A DNA stretch of 64,000 nucleotides, from the NCBI GenBank assembly GCA_963575745.1, contig CAUYUJ010016369.1, positions 45,001 through 109,000 on the forward strand, written 5' to 3'. This stretch comes from Prorocentrum cordatum (Eukaryota > Sar > Dinophyceae > Prorocentrales > Prorocentraceae). A program made the translations under genes and the position numbers. How positions within the stretch are numbered: the first letter of the stretch is position 1; the number at the start of each line of letters is the position of its first letter. Below, in pieces: positions 51,472-61,434 of the stretch. The notes beneath the pieces are model-generated. The model ran no database searches. It saw only the letters and a program-made list of their open reading frames with translations, and was not told the DNA's origin.

Positions 51472-52782
51472 ATGGGCCTTTCAGCCCTTGGAGCGCCGTG
51501 CGAGACAGCAGGTATGGGGGAGTCTGCAGCTCGGGATGCTTCAAACGGACTGGGGGGCGCCGACGGCGACGCGGCGACCAGTCAACTCCCTGGTCACTCC
51601 CGTAATCCCGAGGACTCCCGTCAGCCCCCCGCCCCCCACTCGGACAGTCGCAGACGGGACGAGCCTTCAGCTCGGGATTCTCATGCGGGACGAACCTTCA
51701 GCTCGAGGCTCCAAGGCGTATCGGGCAATATCAGAAGTGACGAGCCTTCAGCTCGAGAACCAGAGACAGCGCCAGTGGACGCCGAGAGCGCCGCAGAAGC
51801 TGTGACCACGAGTGGCGACGACACCGACCCTTCTGCCATCCCTGGTGAATCCACTCAGGGCCTCCCCCATCAGGTGGATCCCCTTGCCAGCTGCGGACGA
51901 CCGACCGACCCCGCCGACGTAGTCATGGAGGAGACTGGCTCCACAACGGGGCCGTCCCAGAGGAGACACTTCGAGGACCGCGCGGCTGGCGCAGCCAGCG
52001 GCACAAGCGGATCATTTGGCTGCCGCCATGACACCGCCGCTCCCCTCCCTGGAGACATGGGCACCGCTACAGCAGCAGCGCCCAGCTCCCACGCCGCTAA
52101 CCTCACCGACGGGACTGGCCTTCAGCCAGGAAGAAGCGAGCAGGAGACAGTTGAGTTGGGAGACAGGGGTAACAGAGCGGCACGTCCCGCTGCTGATAAT
52201 GTTGAAACGACCGACCGCGACCAACTTTCCCTAGGAACGACGACAGCGTTGTCCGCGGGCCGACTCCGCACGCCCGATGCCAGCAGGGTCTCCGCAGACC
52301 CCGCCGGCGTGACAGGCTCCCTGGTCGATCTGATCGATCACATCGGACCTCCGATCGTCGTCGCGGGATCGCCCTGCGTCTCCCTTTCCTCGCCTACCCG
52401 CTCCCCTCCCATCCACTCCTCTCCCGACTCACCCCCTGGGCTAGAGCATCCAGACGGCCTTCTGGACGGTAGTGGCCACGGCTGCGAAGACCCGTCCCAA
52501 GGACTGGACCGGGGACCCCTCATCAGGGCTGCCAACGGTTCTCCATTCGTGTTGAGGCGCGCGGCTCCCAGAACGCCCGTTACGCCCGTCCCACTCCCCT
52601 ACCCCTCTCCTGACCTAGCCCTGGAGGAGGAACTGCGGAGGGAAAACCAGGGCGCCCCCTCGGACGCAGACGATGACACCAGCCAAGCCCATAGAGATAC
52701 AGTGCGCAACCGACCTGCACGCTCGATGGATGGACGCCACTGGGCACACGAACGCAGACTGGGCAGCCAGTCGGGAGGCTGA
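51472..52782 (+). CDS. LINE-like element, disordered segment
   Basis: 436 codons, rich in Ser, Asp, Thr, Pro and Gly, with short repeats of (R/S)DEPSAR(D/E) from repeated GACGAGCCTTCAGCTCG DNA. Near the end IVVAGSPCVSLSS superficially resembles methyltransferase motif IV, but no other motif is present, so I do not call a domain. It overlaps the next segment by 110 bp in another frame. Confidence 0.45.
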   Translation: MGLSALGAPCETAGMGESAARDASNGLGGADGDAATSQLPGHSRNPEDSRQPPAPHSDSRRRDEPSARDSHAGRTFSSRLQGVSGNIRSDEPSAREPETAPVDAESAAEAVTTSGDDTDPSAIPGESTQGLPHQVDPLASCGRPTDPADVVMEETGSTTGPSQRRHFEDRAAGAASGTSGSFGCRHDTAAPLPGDMGTATAAAPSSHAANLTDGTGLQPGRSEQETVELGDRGNRAARPAADNVETTDRDQLSLGTTTALSAGRLRTPDASRVSADPAGVTGSLVDLIDHIGPPIVVAGSPCVSLSSPTRSPPIHSSPDSPPGLEHPDGLLDGSGHGCEDPSQGLDRGPLIRAANGSPFVLRRAAPRTPVTPVPLPYPSPDLALEEELRRENQGAPSDADDDTSQAHRDTVRNRPARSMDGRHWAHERRLGSQSGG

Positions 52783-54268
52783 CGGACCCATGTGTGGGCC
52801 GCGCGTTGCTGACGCTAGGGTCACTGGCAGGGGAGGCACCATGAATGCCCTCCGTCGCCACCTGGTGCGTATCGATGGCCCCTGGCGTGAAATTCCCGAT
52901 CGAGGGGCACCGAGGACACCACGCGAAACCAGGAACCTGGAGCTCCTCACGCACCACGCGTGGAGGGGGCACCGCCCTGGTCATCCAGGCATACGGGTAG
53001 GCAGCCCCCTGCGTGCGGTTCCAACCGAAGCTCTCCTCCCTGGGCTCGGATCGCAACGAGCCACCTCGGCACCAACCCTCGCCATCTTGGACCTCTCCTG
53101 GCTAGTCTGGTCAGTCACGGGAAGAGACCACGAAGGACGCCTCGGGGGTACGCAACCAGACCCGACACAAGTGCTAGCCTTCCGCTTCGCGAGTATCACC
53201 CATGACCCCAGTATAAGGAGGGAAAGACTGGACGCAGATGATCCCTCCGTGGCGGAAAGGCAACTAGCGCGTCTCGAGTACGCCGCCATGGCGACTGCAG
53301 CGCACCACTGCGACATAGGTATGGAACTTCCGAATGGATACGACACAGACAGCATGCTCTCGCCCACCAGGTCTCCCGGTGACGCTGTGCCCTCGCACAG
53401 TAGCGGCCCTAACCGACCAGACGGTACCCAGGACCCCATGGACGACGAAACCAGGGCGTACGCACATAGAGTCCTAATCCACGAGCGCAGGCAAAACATA
53501 GTTCACTTTCTGGACCACGGGGATATCAGACAGTGGGCCATCAGGAGGGGTAGTCTCGAGCGGGTTGGGGACGATGTGCACTCGAGACGACAAGCAGGTA
53601 GAGGCCCAGGACCATGGGCAGAGCCAGCCCTAACAGGAGTAACGGCCAGCTCAATGGGCATCCCTGGGGTAGCGATCCAAGGTGGCGACAGAAATGACAA
53701 CGCATGGCCCTGGTCCACCACAGCGCACCGCCTGCTTCTACAGGACTTCTTTTGCCCGACGCAACGGTGCGACTTCTGCGGGTCGTGGATGCTTCGAGAC
53801 CCTACGGGCCGACACTGCATCACCTGCCAGAGGTTGGCCAACCCGTGGAGCTATAACGGGGGCGAGCGGTCATCGGGCGACCCCCACCAGGTTCACCCCA
53901 GCGCCGACACGGAACAACCACTCAACAGGCACGCACTCGACCTTCTTGATAGCACCTTGCTACTACAGCTGGTCAGGGCAGGCATGCGGTATGCCCCAAT
54001 CGCAGAGCACCTCTACTCCCCAGCTCAACCGGGCCCCGCTGATTTCACCCCGACCTGGCTCGTGGGCGAACTCCTGGGAGCCTGGAGACACATGGTGGCC
54101 CAAGCCTCCGGGTTGGCGGAGATCTGGGCCAACGACGGCACCATCGGCAGGGCAGAGTTTGGAGGCGAGTGGCAACTGCGCACAGCAGTGGTCTCCCTTG
54201 CCCTACTTTGCTCCGCGCCAGACTCCTGGGCCCTTAATGCCTGCCAAAAAAATACGCCGCGTCCTTAG
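52673..54268 (+). CDS. LINE-like element, segment with zinc ribbon
   Basis: 531 codons of well-balanced protein composition. It begins MTPAKPIEIQ and contains helical and Trp-rich segments. A zinc ribbon C-x2-C-x12-C-x2-C (CDFCGSWMLRDPTGRHCITC) lies at about residues 366-385. Family not recognised. It stops at 54266-54268 just after an A7 run. The +1 frame continues smoothly from the run (KKYAASLGLAQRDDWTAVSH), so the stop is probably a frameshift effect rather than the natural end. Confidence 0.6.
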   Translation: MTPAKPIEIQCATDLHARWMDATGHTNADWAASREADGPMCGPRVADARVTGRGGTMNALRRHLVRIDGPWREIPDRGAPRTPRETRNLELLTHHAWRGHRPGHPGIRVGSPLRAVPTEALLPGLGSQRATSAPTLAILDLSWLVWSVTGRDHEGRLGGTQPDPTQVLAFRFASITHDPSIRRERLDADDPSVAERQLARLEYAAMATAAHHCDIGMELPNGYDTDSMLSPTRSPGDAVPSHSSGPNRPDGTQDPMDDETRAYAHRVLIHERRQNIVHFLDHGDIRQWAIRRGSLERVGDDVHSRRQAGRGPGPWAEPALTGVTASSMGIPGVAIQGGDRNDNAWPWSTTAHRLLLQDFFCPTQRCDFCGSWMLRDPTGRHCITCQRLANPWSYNGGERSSGDPHQVHPSADTEQPLNRHALDLLDSTLLLQLVRAGMRYAPIAEHLYSPAQPGPADFTPTWLVGELLGAWRHMVAQASGLAEIWANDGTIGRAEFGGEWQLRTAVVSLALLCSAPDSWALNACQKNTPRP

Positions 54269-54271
54269 GAC

Positions 54272-54820
54272 TTGCCCAGAGGGACGATTGGACGGCTGTC
54301 TCCCACCGCAGCTTTATCACGAAGACCCGAACGCGCACCCACCACCGCGCTGGAGGGGTCCCCCAGTGAGCAGGCCAACCGCGACGATCACGGTAGGACC
54401 GAACACTGTGACGACCTGGACGATCTGCGCTGGCTAAACACCACCATCGGCGGTGACCACCTGGACCGAGCAATAAGCGACACACGAAATGACGTGGACC
54501 TCAGCAGACGCTGGTGGCACACCAGAGACAGCCCACACGCCCAGGCAGCTGAGGTTATGAGAGGAGCGCTACAGGCTGCAGCACGCACCGACTGGCGCCC
54601 ACTACATGCCCAAATGGGGCAAGGAACCCCCCTGGGAAACCTCGTTACAGACGCCGTCATCCGACGCCTAGAGTCAGACAGTGGTACCCGTGACCACGAA
54701 CACGCGGAGCGAACCAGTGGCGGATGCGTCCCCATGGACGTGGACGACCCCTGGCGCGGCGGAAGAAGCTCCACCAGCGGAGATGGAGGCAGAGAAACAG
54801 CCCTCTACAGACCTCCCCCG
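54272..54820 (+). CDS. LINE-like element, segment
   Basis: From about 54375 this frame reads as protein: RTEHCDDLDDLRWLNTTIGG, SRRWWHTRDSPHAQAAEVMR and GTPLGNLVTDAVIRRLES, then VPMDVDD. The first 100 nt belong to a different frame. The frame changes again near 54820 at a CCCCC run. Family not recognised. Confidence 0.45.
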
Positions 54821-55719
54821 ATCCCGCGCAAGGCCTTTCCCCCGCTGAGCGGTCCCAGCGAGAAGCGTTCGTCGACGAGGTACACCGAATCAGGAGGATG
54901 GTGGCCAGTGACTCCGTCACCCCAGGCATGCGGTGGAGCCGGATCCTGGTCCCCTCCATATAGGGCACCGCCACAGACAGGGGTCGCATCGTGCTCGAGC
55001 AGGCGTTTAGGTCCACCAATATCAATACCAATATCATCAACCAGGCAGCCACATGGTGGAGAGCGCGAGACGTCCTCTCATACAGGGACGCCCAGGTAGT
55101 CCTTGCGTCAGAGGCAGACACATCCTCCAGGGCCACTGGACCCACGCTTGAGGCACCCGAAGCGGGCAGCTACATTGCGCCACGGCTTCAGGAGTGGATG
55201 ATGGAGCAACTAGACGCGAGTGGCTCCCTTCAGACAGACATCCTGTCAGGGGATCGGCAGGCAGTAGAAGCGGGAGCGAGGGTGCGAGCGGAGCAGGCCA
55301 GGACCGAGCAGAGAACGAATCCAAGGAACCAATGGCCTACGCAGGTAGGAAGGGCACGGCTCGGAACAGAGGCCGCGGCTGCGGAAGCTGCGAGCACAAC
55401 CACCCCCTGGCACGCGGACATACGACAACTGAGCAATCGAGCGAATGTTGCTGTCCCCCAGGGCAGACTACCACCAGGCAGCACGAGAGAAAAACACCTG
55501 GACAGACTCATCCGCACGCTAGACGCAAGACAGCGGGACGAGGAGGGCGCAGGCAGGGGGGCCATGCCCGCCCCCGAAGGAAGAACCTCCGTCAATGGCG
55601 ACCAGGCGCAGCGCCTCGCTCAGAGCATGTTACTAGACCACAGAGCTAATGGGCAACCAGGCCCCTGGATCTCCAAAGCCCTGTGGCTCTGCCTGGCACA
55701 CACTACTTCCCCCTCCTGA
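54821..55719 (+). CDS. LINE-like element, helical segment interrupted by one TAG
   Basis: First frame: SPAERSQREAFVDEVHRIRR, then MRWSRILVPSI, a TAG at 54961-54963, and straight on in the same frame with RGRIVLEQAFRSTNINTNII and AATWWRARDVLSYRDAQVVL. Long alpha-helical, charged stretches follow. The stop is single and flanked by good sequence. The next segment takes over in another frame near 55690. Confidence 0.5.
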
Positions 55720-56550
55720 GGCCAGTACTGATTGTGCGAGCGCTGGACTCCCGGCCTTGCGACTTACTCTACCAGTGGATGACGAGAGCCGAGATGCACA
55801 CGCCGGAAGACGTGGTTACCTGTCTCAGCAGGGAGGTGCCAGGAGCAAATCTGGCGCCATACTCCGAGCTCAGTAACCTGCAAATCCAGGCCCTCATGAG
55901 TCACCTCGGCGAGGCGGCCTGTCTGACGCATCTCGACGCGAGCGTCTCCGCCAGAGCTCTCATCGAGAGTCTGGGAGACGGCCTTGCCCGGATCGGCCAC
56001 CCCCCCGGAGACAATGCCAGACTTCCCCCAGAGAACATGGACGCTGTAGAGGTCCCCTCCTGGGACCTTGACGAGGGAACCCCCCTATGCATTATCTGCA
56101 GCGAAAATATTCTGGGCACTGCGGAAGTCCTGATGCCATGCGGCCATTTGTTCCATGCTGAGTGTCTGAGTCAGTGGAGGGTGGGTCAGCCGACGCAGGC
56201 CCACACCTACGGAAGATGCTTCCCAGTAAACTGCCCCAGCTGCCGCTCGAACGACAGGGGTAGCATCACCGTAAGACTGCCAGGACGAGTCTGCGACGCC
56301 GACGCCGCTGCCGTGGCGGTACCACCAGACCTGCTGCAACTACGGGACGGTGCCCTAGCCCCGCTGCGGCCGTTCCTGGGTCTACACGAGCTAGCCGAAG
56401 CGGTCAGGCATTTGGCCCAAGACCTGGACTGCCTTAGAGCGCAGACGCTATCGATTCGACGGCCCCACACATATGTCACGCTTGCGGACACGCGCAGAAT
56501 CCACGAGAATGTGAGCGAGAGGAGGTCCACACAGGAGAGGGAGCAACCCC
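55683..56550 (+). CDS. LINE-like element, segment with RING-H2 finger
   Basis: Residues 136-187 form a C3H2C3 RING: CIIC, then MPCGHLFHAEC, then LSQW, and NCPSC at the end (56088-56243). All eight metal ligands and the typical Trp after the sixth ligand are present. RING-H2 domains usually recruit ubiquitin-conjugating enzymes, so the product could act as an E3 ligase; this is inference. The region before it (TRAEMHTPEDVVTCLSREVP) and after it (LRPFLGLHELAEAVRHLAQD) is helical. The frame stays open to 56786, but past about 56550 the sensible reading passes to the frame of the following ORF. Confidence 0.72.
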
Positions 56551-56551
56551 A

Positions 56552-58348
56552 ATGGATGTGGACGGAGCCCCGCCCGACGGCGGAGCCGGCCCGGACCCTG
56601 ATGATACGCAAAACAGCTCGCAAAGCCCTGGATCACCTCTGCCAGCAGGACCTCCCGGTCCCACCAGCAGGGCCGACAGGATACGACAAGCTCCACGGAT
56701 CACATTTGGAAGATGGGCCTTACTTCTCGGACGGAATCCTCCCGAGGACGAACCCAGAAAGAGAGGACCACTGCGGTTCCCCGTGAGCCTACTAACCACG
56801 GCGGTCCGAGACATTGCAGCCGATCTGGTAGTCTCCAGAACTGCGTACGTTGGCGATCGAGTCGCCGATGAAACTGGGGTCACATCTGCCCTCGCTGGCC
56901 CCGACGCTTGGGAGCAGATCAAAGCCCTGGTCATGGAGCGCAGAGATCAGTCCCCTGGGAGCGCCGTCCCAACGATCCTCATGGTAGACGCGCAAGCTGC
57001 ACAGACTGGCGGCAGCTTCTTCAGCGGGAGGTCCGTGCTGCGTCCTCGCCCTGGCCACCGAGGGAGTGCCATCCCCTGGAGGACCGGACCCATCGAGCTC
57101 GCGACCCTGGCAAACGCGCAGTGGGGGTACAGAGCGACCAGCAAGATCACTCACCTCGCCCCGATTGGCTACCCCTATCGAACCGGCAAGCCCAGCCCGC
57201 CGATGCAGCAGCTGTTTGCGGCGCAATTCGACATAGCAGGTAGGACACTTCGCACAATTCTGCCCCCGTCTATAGTCGTACACTGGGGAGGGAGATCTGG
57301 GGACACCTCCGACGCCCTACACGTATTAACCCCTGAGAGCGGCAACGACGGCGTCGTCGCGCAGATCATGCGGTGGAAGGAAGAGCTGAGACAATCCAGC
57401 AACGGTACGATTACAGCCGAGTGGGTCACCACGAGAGTGCAGCTCCCCAGGGACGAATTGCTAAGGCACCAAGGACTCGAGATACTCTTCCACCATGTAC
57501 TTCGCTGTGGGGCAGCGAGACCCATGACCGGAGATGACGGCCTACGTGCCCCCCTGGACAACCTACAGGCAGCAGCCCAAATTACCACGCTGGCCCACCC
57601 GACTGCGTGCATCTGGAGAACCCACGAGACGAGCGACTCAGTGCACATCCCTGTCCCTTCCAGAGCAGCATGCCTGGCTCACGCCATAGCTTCTGCGAGA
57701 GCCGGGGCCATGGGGCACAGGGTGGGTATCTGTGGAACAGGACTACTCCTCCTAGCTACTCCCGAGAGGATCGCCGCCCCTGTCCTGAGGCACCTTCGCG
57801 ATGAGCTCCCGCGTATATTTGGAGATGGATCCTCCTCACCAGCCCTGGGACCACGCCGCATCCTCCTGGAAGGACCCCGGGACGGCGGACCCTCCTTCGT
57901 TCGCCTCTCCGACCCCGAGGACGGCTTCCACCTGCGGTGGAACCTGGCCGACATGGGACAGACACGGCCTGCTGACGTCATGCAAGCCGTAGAGGCCACC
58001 ACCGGACCCGACGCCGTCGAGCAAGTCTCCACTGTGTACGCCTGGTTCCCCGACGTCTCGGACTATAGGTGCATGACGCAAGTCCGCACACGCCTGGCGG
58101 CGGCAGACGCCGTGGCAGCGGCCTTTGTTGGCACCAGCTGCATAGTGATCGGTGCCCAGACAGTCAGGATCTCCCCTGCGACGCCGAGCAGGGATCCTAT
58201 GCACAGAGCGGCCGCCGTCTCCAGAGCACAGCAGGAGCACGTGGACGCCCTGGCCAGCACCTCCGTCCGACAAGCCCCCAGGCGCGCCATACAGCCCCAA
58301 ATACTCGAAATCACCACGATGGATAGGCACGGCGCCCAGCTCGGATAA
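56552..58348 (+). CDS. LINE-like element, 598-residue segment of unknown function
   Basis: The longest intact frame of this element. It begins MDVDGAPPDGGAGPDPDD (acidic, disordered), then from about residue 65 has globular composition: LLTTAVRDIAADLVVSRTAY, LMVDAQAAQTGGSFFSGRSV, GYPYRTGKPSPPMQQLFAAQ, LEILFHHVLRCGAARPM, VGICGTGLLLLATPERIAAP. No catalytic motif or known fold is recognised. It could be an independent ORF with its own ATG. It ends in a TAA (58346-58348) after which the same frame continues for 340 bp. Confidence 0.6.
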   Translation: MDVDGAPPDGGAGPDPDDTQNSSQSPGSPLPAGPPGPTSRADRIRQAPRITFGRWALLLGRNPPEDEPRKRGPLRFPVSLLTTAVRDIAADLVVSRTAYVGDRVADETGVTSALAGPDAWEQIKALVMERRDQSPGSAVPTILMVDAQAAQTGGSFFSGRSVLRPRPGHRGSAIPWRTGPIELATLANAQWGYRATSKITHLAPIGYPYRTGKPSPPMQQLFAAQFDIAGRTLRTILPPSIVVHWGGRSGDTSDALHVLTPESGNDGVVAQIMRWKEELRQSSNGTITAEWVTTRVQLPRDELLRHQGLEILFHHVLRCGAARPMTGDDGLRAPLDNLQAAAQITTLAHPTACIWRTHETSDSVHIPVPSRAACLAHAIASARAGAMGHRVGICGTGLLLLATPERIAAPVLRHLRDELPRIFGDGSSSPALGPRRILLEGPRDGGPSFVRLSDPEDGFHLRWNLADMGQTRPADVMQAVEATTGPDAVEQVSTVYAWFPDVSDYRCMTQVRTRLAAADAVAAAFVGTSCIVIGAQTVRISPATPSRDPMHRAAAVSRAQQEHVDALASTSVRQAPRRAIQPQILEITTMDRHGAQLG

Positions 58349-58860
58349 GTGCGCCTGCGTAGTATGCGCCCGGATGCTTGGCTCCCCAGGCACAGTACGC
58401 TTCGGCTCTATTCAGCGGCTGTGGGCTCGGCGAATGCGCAAATACTAACTCGACTCAAGCCACTAGCAGACGGCCCGAACGGAACCTCGCACCCAGCCAA
58501 CACCAGGGCCGCCCCACCTGTCATCACAGACGACTGGCTACGAGACAACGCCAATGAGCAGGAACGCACCCAACACGCTACCCAGCGAGTACCTCGGAGA
58601 AGGCCTGCGGGACTACGAGACTGTCCTTCAGCCTGGGGAATACCTGCTCGCGGCAGTGGCTGCAGGGGGAGCAGTAGAGCTTACCGCTAGCGGCGAGGCA
58701 GGCTTCCTCTTCACCTCAGTCCCTACCTGGGTGGCGATACTCCCCCCCCGCAGATGCAGACATTAGAGCAGCCGCAAGAGGTGCAGACAGACCACAAGCC
58801 AGGCTGAAGCCACAACTGGCCGCTGGTCCAATACACGTCGCACGCCTGGACTCCACTCCT
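58349..58860 (+). pseudogene. LINE-like element, short segments around a C8 run
   Basis: 58349-58560 continues the preceding frame (ITDDWLRDNANEQER). The third frame then gives SEYLGEGLRDYETVLQPGEY, LLAAVAAGGAVELTASGEAG and FLFTSVPTWVAIL, a beta-rich stretch. At the C8 run (58741-58748) the frame passes to PPADADIRAAARGADRPQAR and on into the next segment. The order is smooth across both breaks, which speaks for indels rather than separate genes. Confidence 0.45.
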
Positions 58861-58863
58861 GCG

Positions 58864-60282
58864 GTGACCCCACCCCCCGCCTCCGTGGGGCTGCAGGTCA
58901 ACGTGCCCACTCAGCAACCTCTCCCCAAACGCACCACCGCCTCCCTCAACCCACTCCCTGGTCCAGCCAGGCCCACACACTTCCCAGAGCTGGCCGAGGT
59001 CCTCGTGAGCACATGCAGACCCTCCCCGGGCGACCTGGCACGAGCAGACGAGGAGGCCGTAGGAATCGCGCGAGGCATGTTGGGTAGGTTCGTTGCAGTT
59101 GTCCCTGAGCAATTGGTCCACGACATGGCCCGGGGCGTGCAGCGCCGGATCGGGCTCGAAATTCGAAGGCACTTGGAAGGCCGGCCCATACAGAGGTACA
59201 ACTGGGACATGTTCGCTGCAATCTGGATCCTGCAGCTCGCCAGCCCGAGAAACCTGGGCCGTGACCACGTGTGGCAGCTCATCCGTGAGCTCGGAATCCG
59301 AGGGGAGGTCACGAGACAGCTCCCGTTCACACAATGGCTCGCGCCCGAACCCGACGCCACTTATTCGGCACACCAGCCATGGCTCGAGGTCCCTGGATCT
59401 AGAGGCGCCGATGTGGACGCCGCTACTGCGCATCCCATCCCAGAAAATGTCACCAACGCCCTGGACGCCCTCATCAACAGGCTCTCAAACCTCCACTGGG
59501 AAGGGCGGCAACGCCACGATCCTGGCAGAGTGACTCGAGGGCGGAGAGGAGGCTCCCAGGCAGCCAGAACCACAGACGCGCCCGTCGACCCTCCAGGTGC
59601 TAACGAGCGCAGAAGCCGCAGCCGGGTAAACCCCGCGACCGACGCTGCAGGCACGCAAGCCAGCGCCGAGAGACCGTCAGCCACCCCAGGCCTCGGTTCG
59701 ACCGCGCACCCGGCAGGCCCAGAGATGGCGACAGCGCCAACAAAACAGACGGGTGCAGGCCCTATTGCGGGGTCCGAAGGCAGCTCTGCTACGGATGCGG
59801 GTGGGACACAACCACAGACTGCGGCACCAGCACCAGGCACGGGCGCGGCACCACCATCCCTGGGCAGCACGCCAGGAGGAGACGGAGCGGTGGACAACGG
59901 CGAAGGCCGCGAGGACTACACCAGGCAAGGGCCCCCGCGGATGACCCCTGCGAATCCCGCGACAACCTGCGGGGGAACTATGCAGACCCGGGCCCCTGCA
60001 GATGAAGCGAGACGGAGCCCCGGGAGCGCAGACAACCCCGCACCAACGGATGCCCCTGCCGCGACAGCAGGAGAAAATGGGACGGGCACCGCAGGCAGTC
60101 CCGAGACCCACATTAACGCAGATCCCCCCAGGAGCGATCAGACCTCCCCAGCAGATGCGCGAGCCAACCTGGAGCAGCCCACAGCAGGAAACGAGAGGGC
60201 CGCGACACCAGACAGCGCCAGGGACAGGCAGTGCACACCAGAAGCCACCAGGGCAGCGAGCAGGGGGGAGAAGGATCCCTGA
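58864..60282 (+). CDS. LINE-like element, helical plus low-complexity segment
   Basis: 472 codons; the open frame extends upstream to 58749. Residues 40-200 are globular and helical (LVHDMARGVQRRIGLEIRRH, NWDMFAAIWILQLASPRNLG, HVWQLIRELGIRGEVTRQL). From about residue 225 it is Ala/Thr/Gly/Pro-rich and presumably disordered. Family not recognised. Confidence 0.5.
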   Translation: MTPPPASVGLQVNVPTQQPLPKRTTASLNPLPGPARPTHFPELAEVLVSTCRPSPGDLARADEEAVGIARGMLGRFVAVVPEQLVHDMARGVQRRIGLEIRRHLEGRPIQRYNWDMFAAIWILQLASPRNLGRDHVWQLIRELGIRGEVTRQLPFTQWLAPEPDATYSAHQPWLEVPGSRGADVDAATAHPIPENVTNALDALINRLSNLHWEGRQRHDPGRVTRGRRGGSQAARTTDAPVDPPGANERRSRSRVNPATDAAGTQASAERPSATPGLGSTAHPAGPEMATAPTKQTGAGPIAGSEGSSATDAGGTQPQTAAPAPGTGAAPPSLGSTPGGDGAVDNGEGREDYTRQGPPRMTPANPATTCGGTMQTRAPADEARRSPGSADNPAPTDAPAATAGENGTGTAGSPETHINADPPRSDQTSPADARANLEQPTAGNERAATPDSARDRQCTPEATRAASRGEKDP

Positions 60283-60299
60283 CAACCGCACCTCCACGG

Positions 60300-60690
60300 G
60301 TCTCAACGGACCCGACACCAGCCCAGAGCAGAAGACCGCCTCCCAGCACGGTGGAAAGTTGCAGTAGCGCCCCCCTGGGTCGAGGAGATACACCGAGAAA
60401 CGGGCTTGAGCTCCCACCGTGCATGGAGGCGGATTGGCGACGGGAGTGCGAAGCAATGGCGCGCACGCTCAGGCAAGCACAAGTGCAAGTCACAGACGGC
60501 ACAGGTAGTCCTCCCACCGCAGACGAATGGAACCGAGTGCTGAGCGCGATAGCTTGGGCCGCTGCAATACCACAACTTGACAAAACTATGCGGGACCTGC
60601 ATGAAGACCTTGGTCTACCAATGCGAATTCCAGACGCCTTCAGCGCCTGTTGGAACACCCATCCACCCCCTGGGACGCGCAACCCCATGG
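60300..60690 (+). CDS. LINE-like element, segment
   Basis: Third frame: EADWRRECEAMARTLRQAQV, EWNRVLSAIAWAAAIPQLD and MRDLHEDLGLPMRIPDAFSA. It is helical, then passes near 60640-60690 into the first frame. The unused part of this frame beyond 60690 is arginine/serine-rich noise. Confidence 0.45.
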
Positions 60691-61430
60691 GTAGGAGAAT
60701 GCACACGCGTTGCGGCACTAACGGCAGACGCGGCCTGTGCCCAACTACGGCAGCTTGCTGGCAACCCAGCGGCGCGCTCGGGCAGCGCGCTGGCCCCCGA
60801 GGCCCCCTTCCAGGACCTTACACCTGCCATGCTTCGCACCATTTTGCGTGCGGGCGCCGGCCCTCCATTCTCCGACGACAGAGACCAGGTCTTAAGAGAG
60901 ACGGGGCCTCCGCAAGGAACCTCCGCAGAAGCGGAAACACCGCCCGTCGCGCCAGCACGCCCAGACGCGCACGCGCACCGGCCGAAACTGGCGGGAGCAC
61001 AACAGAGACCGCTGCAGCCAGGCGTGGCCGAACCAGAAGCGCGGCCGGATCACGACTGCTTGGAGCTAGTGCTCAGCCACGCAGCACCGCTGCCGCCAGG
61101 GCGCACAGAAGCCCGCCCCGCCGAGCTCCCCGGGGCACGGCGGAAGACGCACGTAGGCAACCCCACGAGACACTTCCCGAGCCAGACCAGCAGGCAACAC
61201 CAGCAGGGAAAGATCCACCAGACCAGGCACCAGGACACCCAAATCCAGGACCCTGGTCGATCTCTGGGAGCGCACCAGCCATCGAGCGGGCGATGGCACC
61301 CCTTCCGCCGTCGCAGGCCGCGGCATCACAAGGCAAGCATCCAGGCCAGCAAGTGCAGAGGACGGCCAAACACGCAGAGCGCGGCCCCGACCAGCAGGGT
61401 TCACACCAGACGAGTCCACCGCAGCTCCCC
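60640..61430 (+). CDS. LINE-like element, linker preceding methyltransferase
   Basis: The first frame gives TADAACAQLRQLAGNPAARS and FQDLTPAMLRTILRAGAGPP, then an Ala/Pro/Arg/Gln-rich linker in which all frames look low complexity. The coding frame is uncertain beyond about 60950. The methyltransferase frame (second) becomes protein-like from about 61435. Confidence 0.35.
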
Positions 61431-61434
61431 AGCC

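Noticed and set aside
52350-52390. GSPCVSLSS as a second methyltransferase motif IV
   Set aside because: No motif I, VI or VIII in the expected places and a disordered surrounding; chance resemblance.
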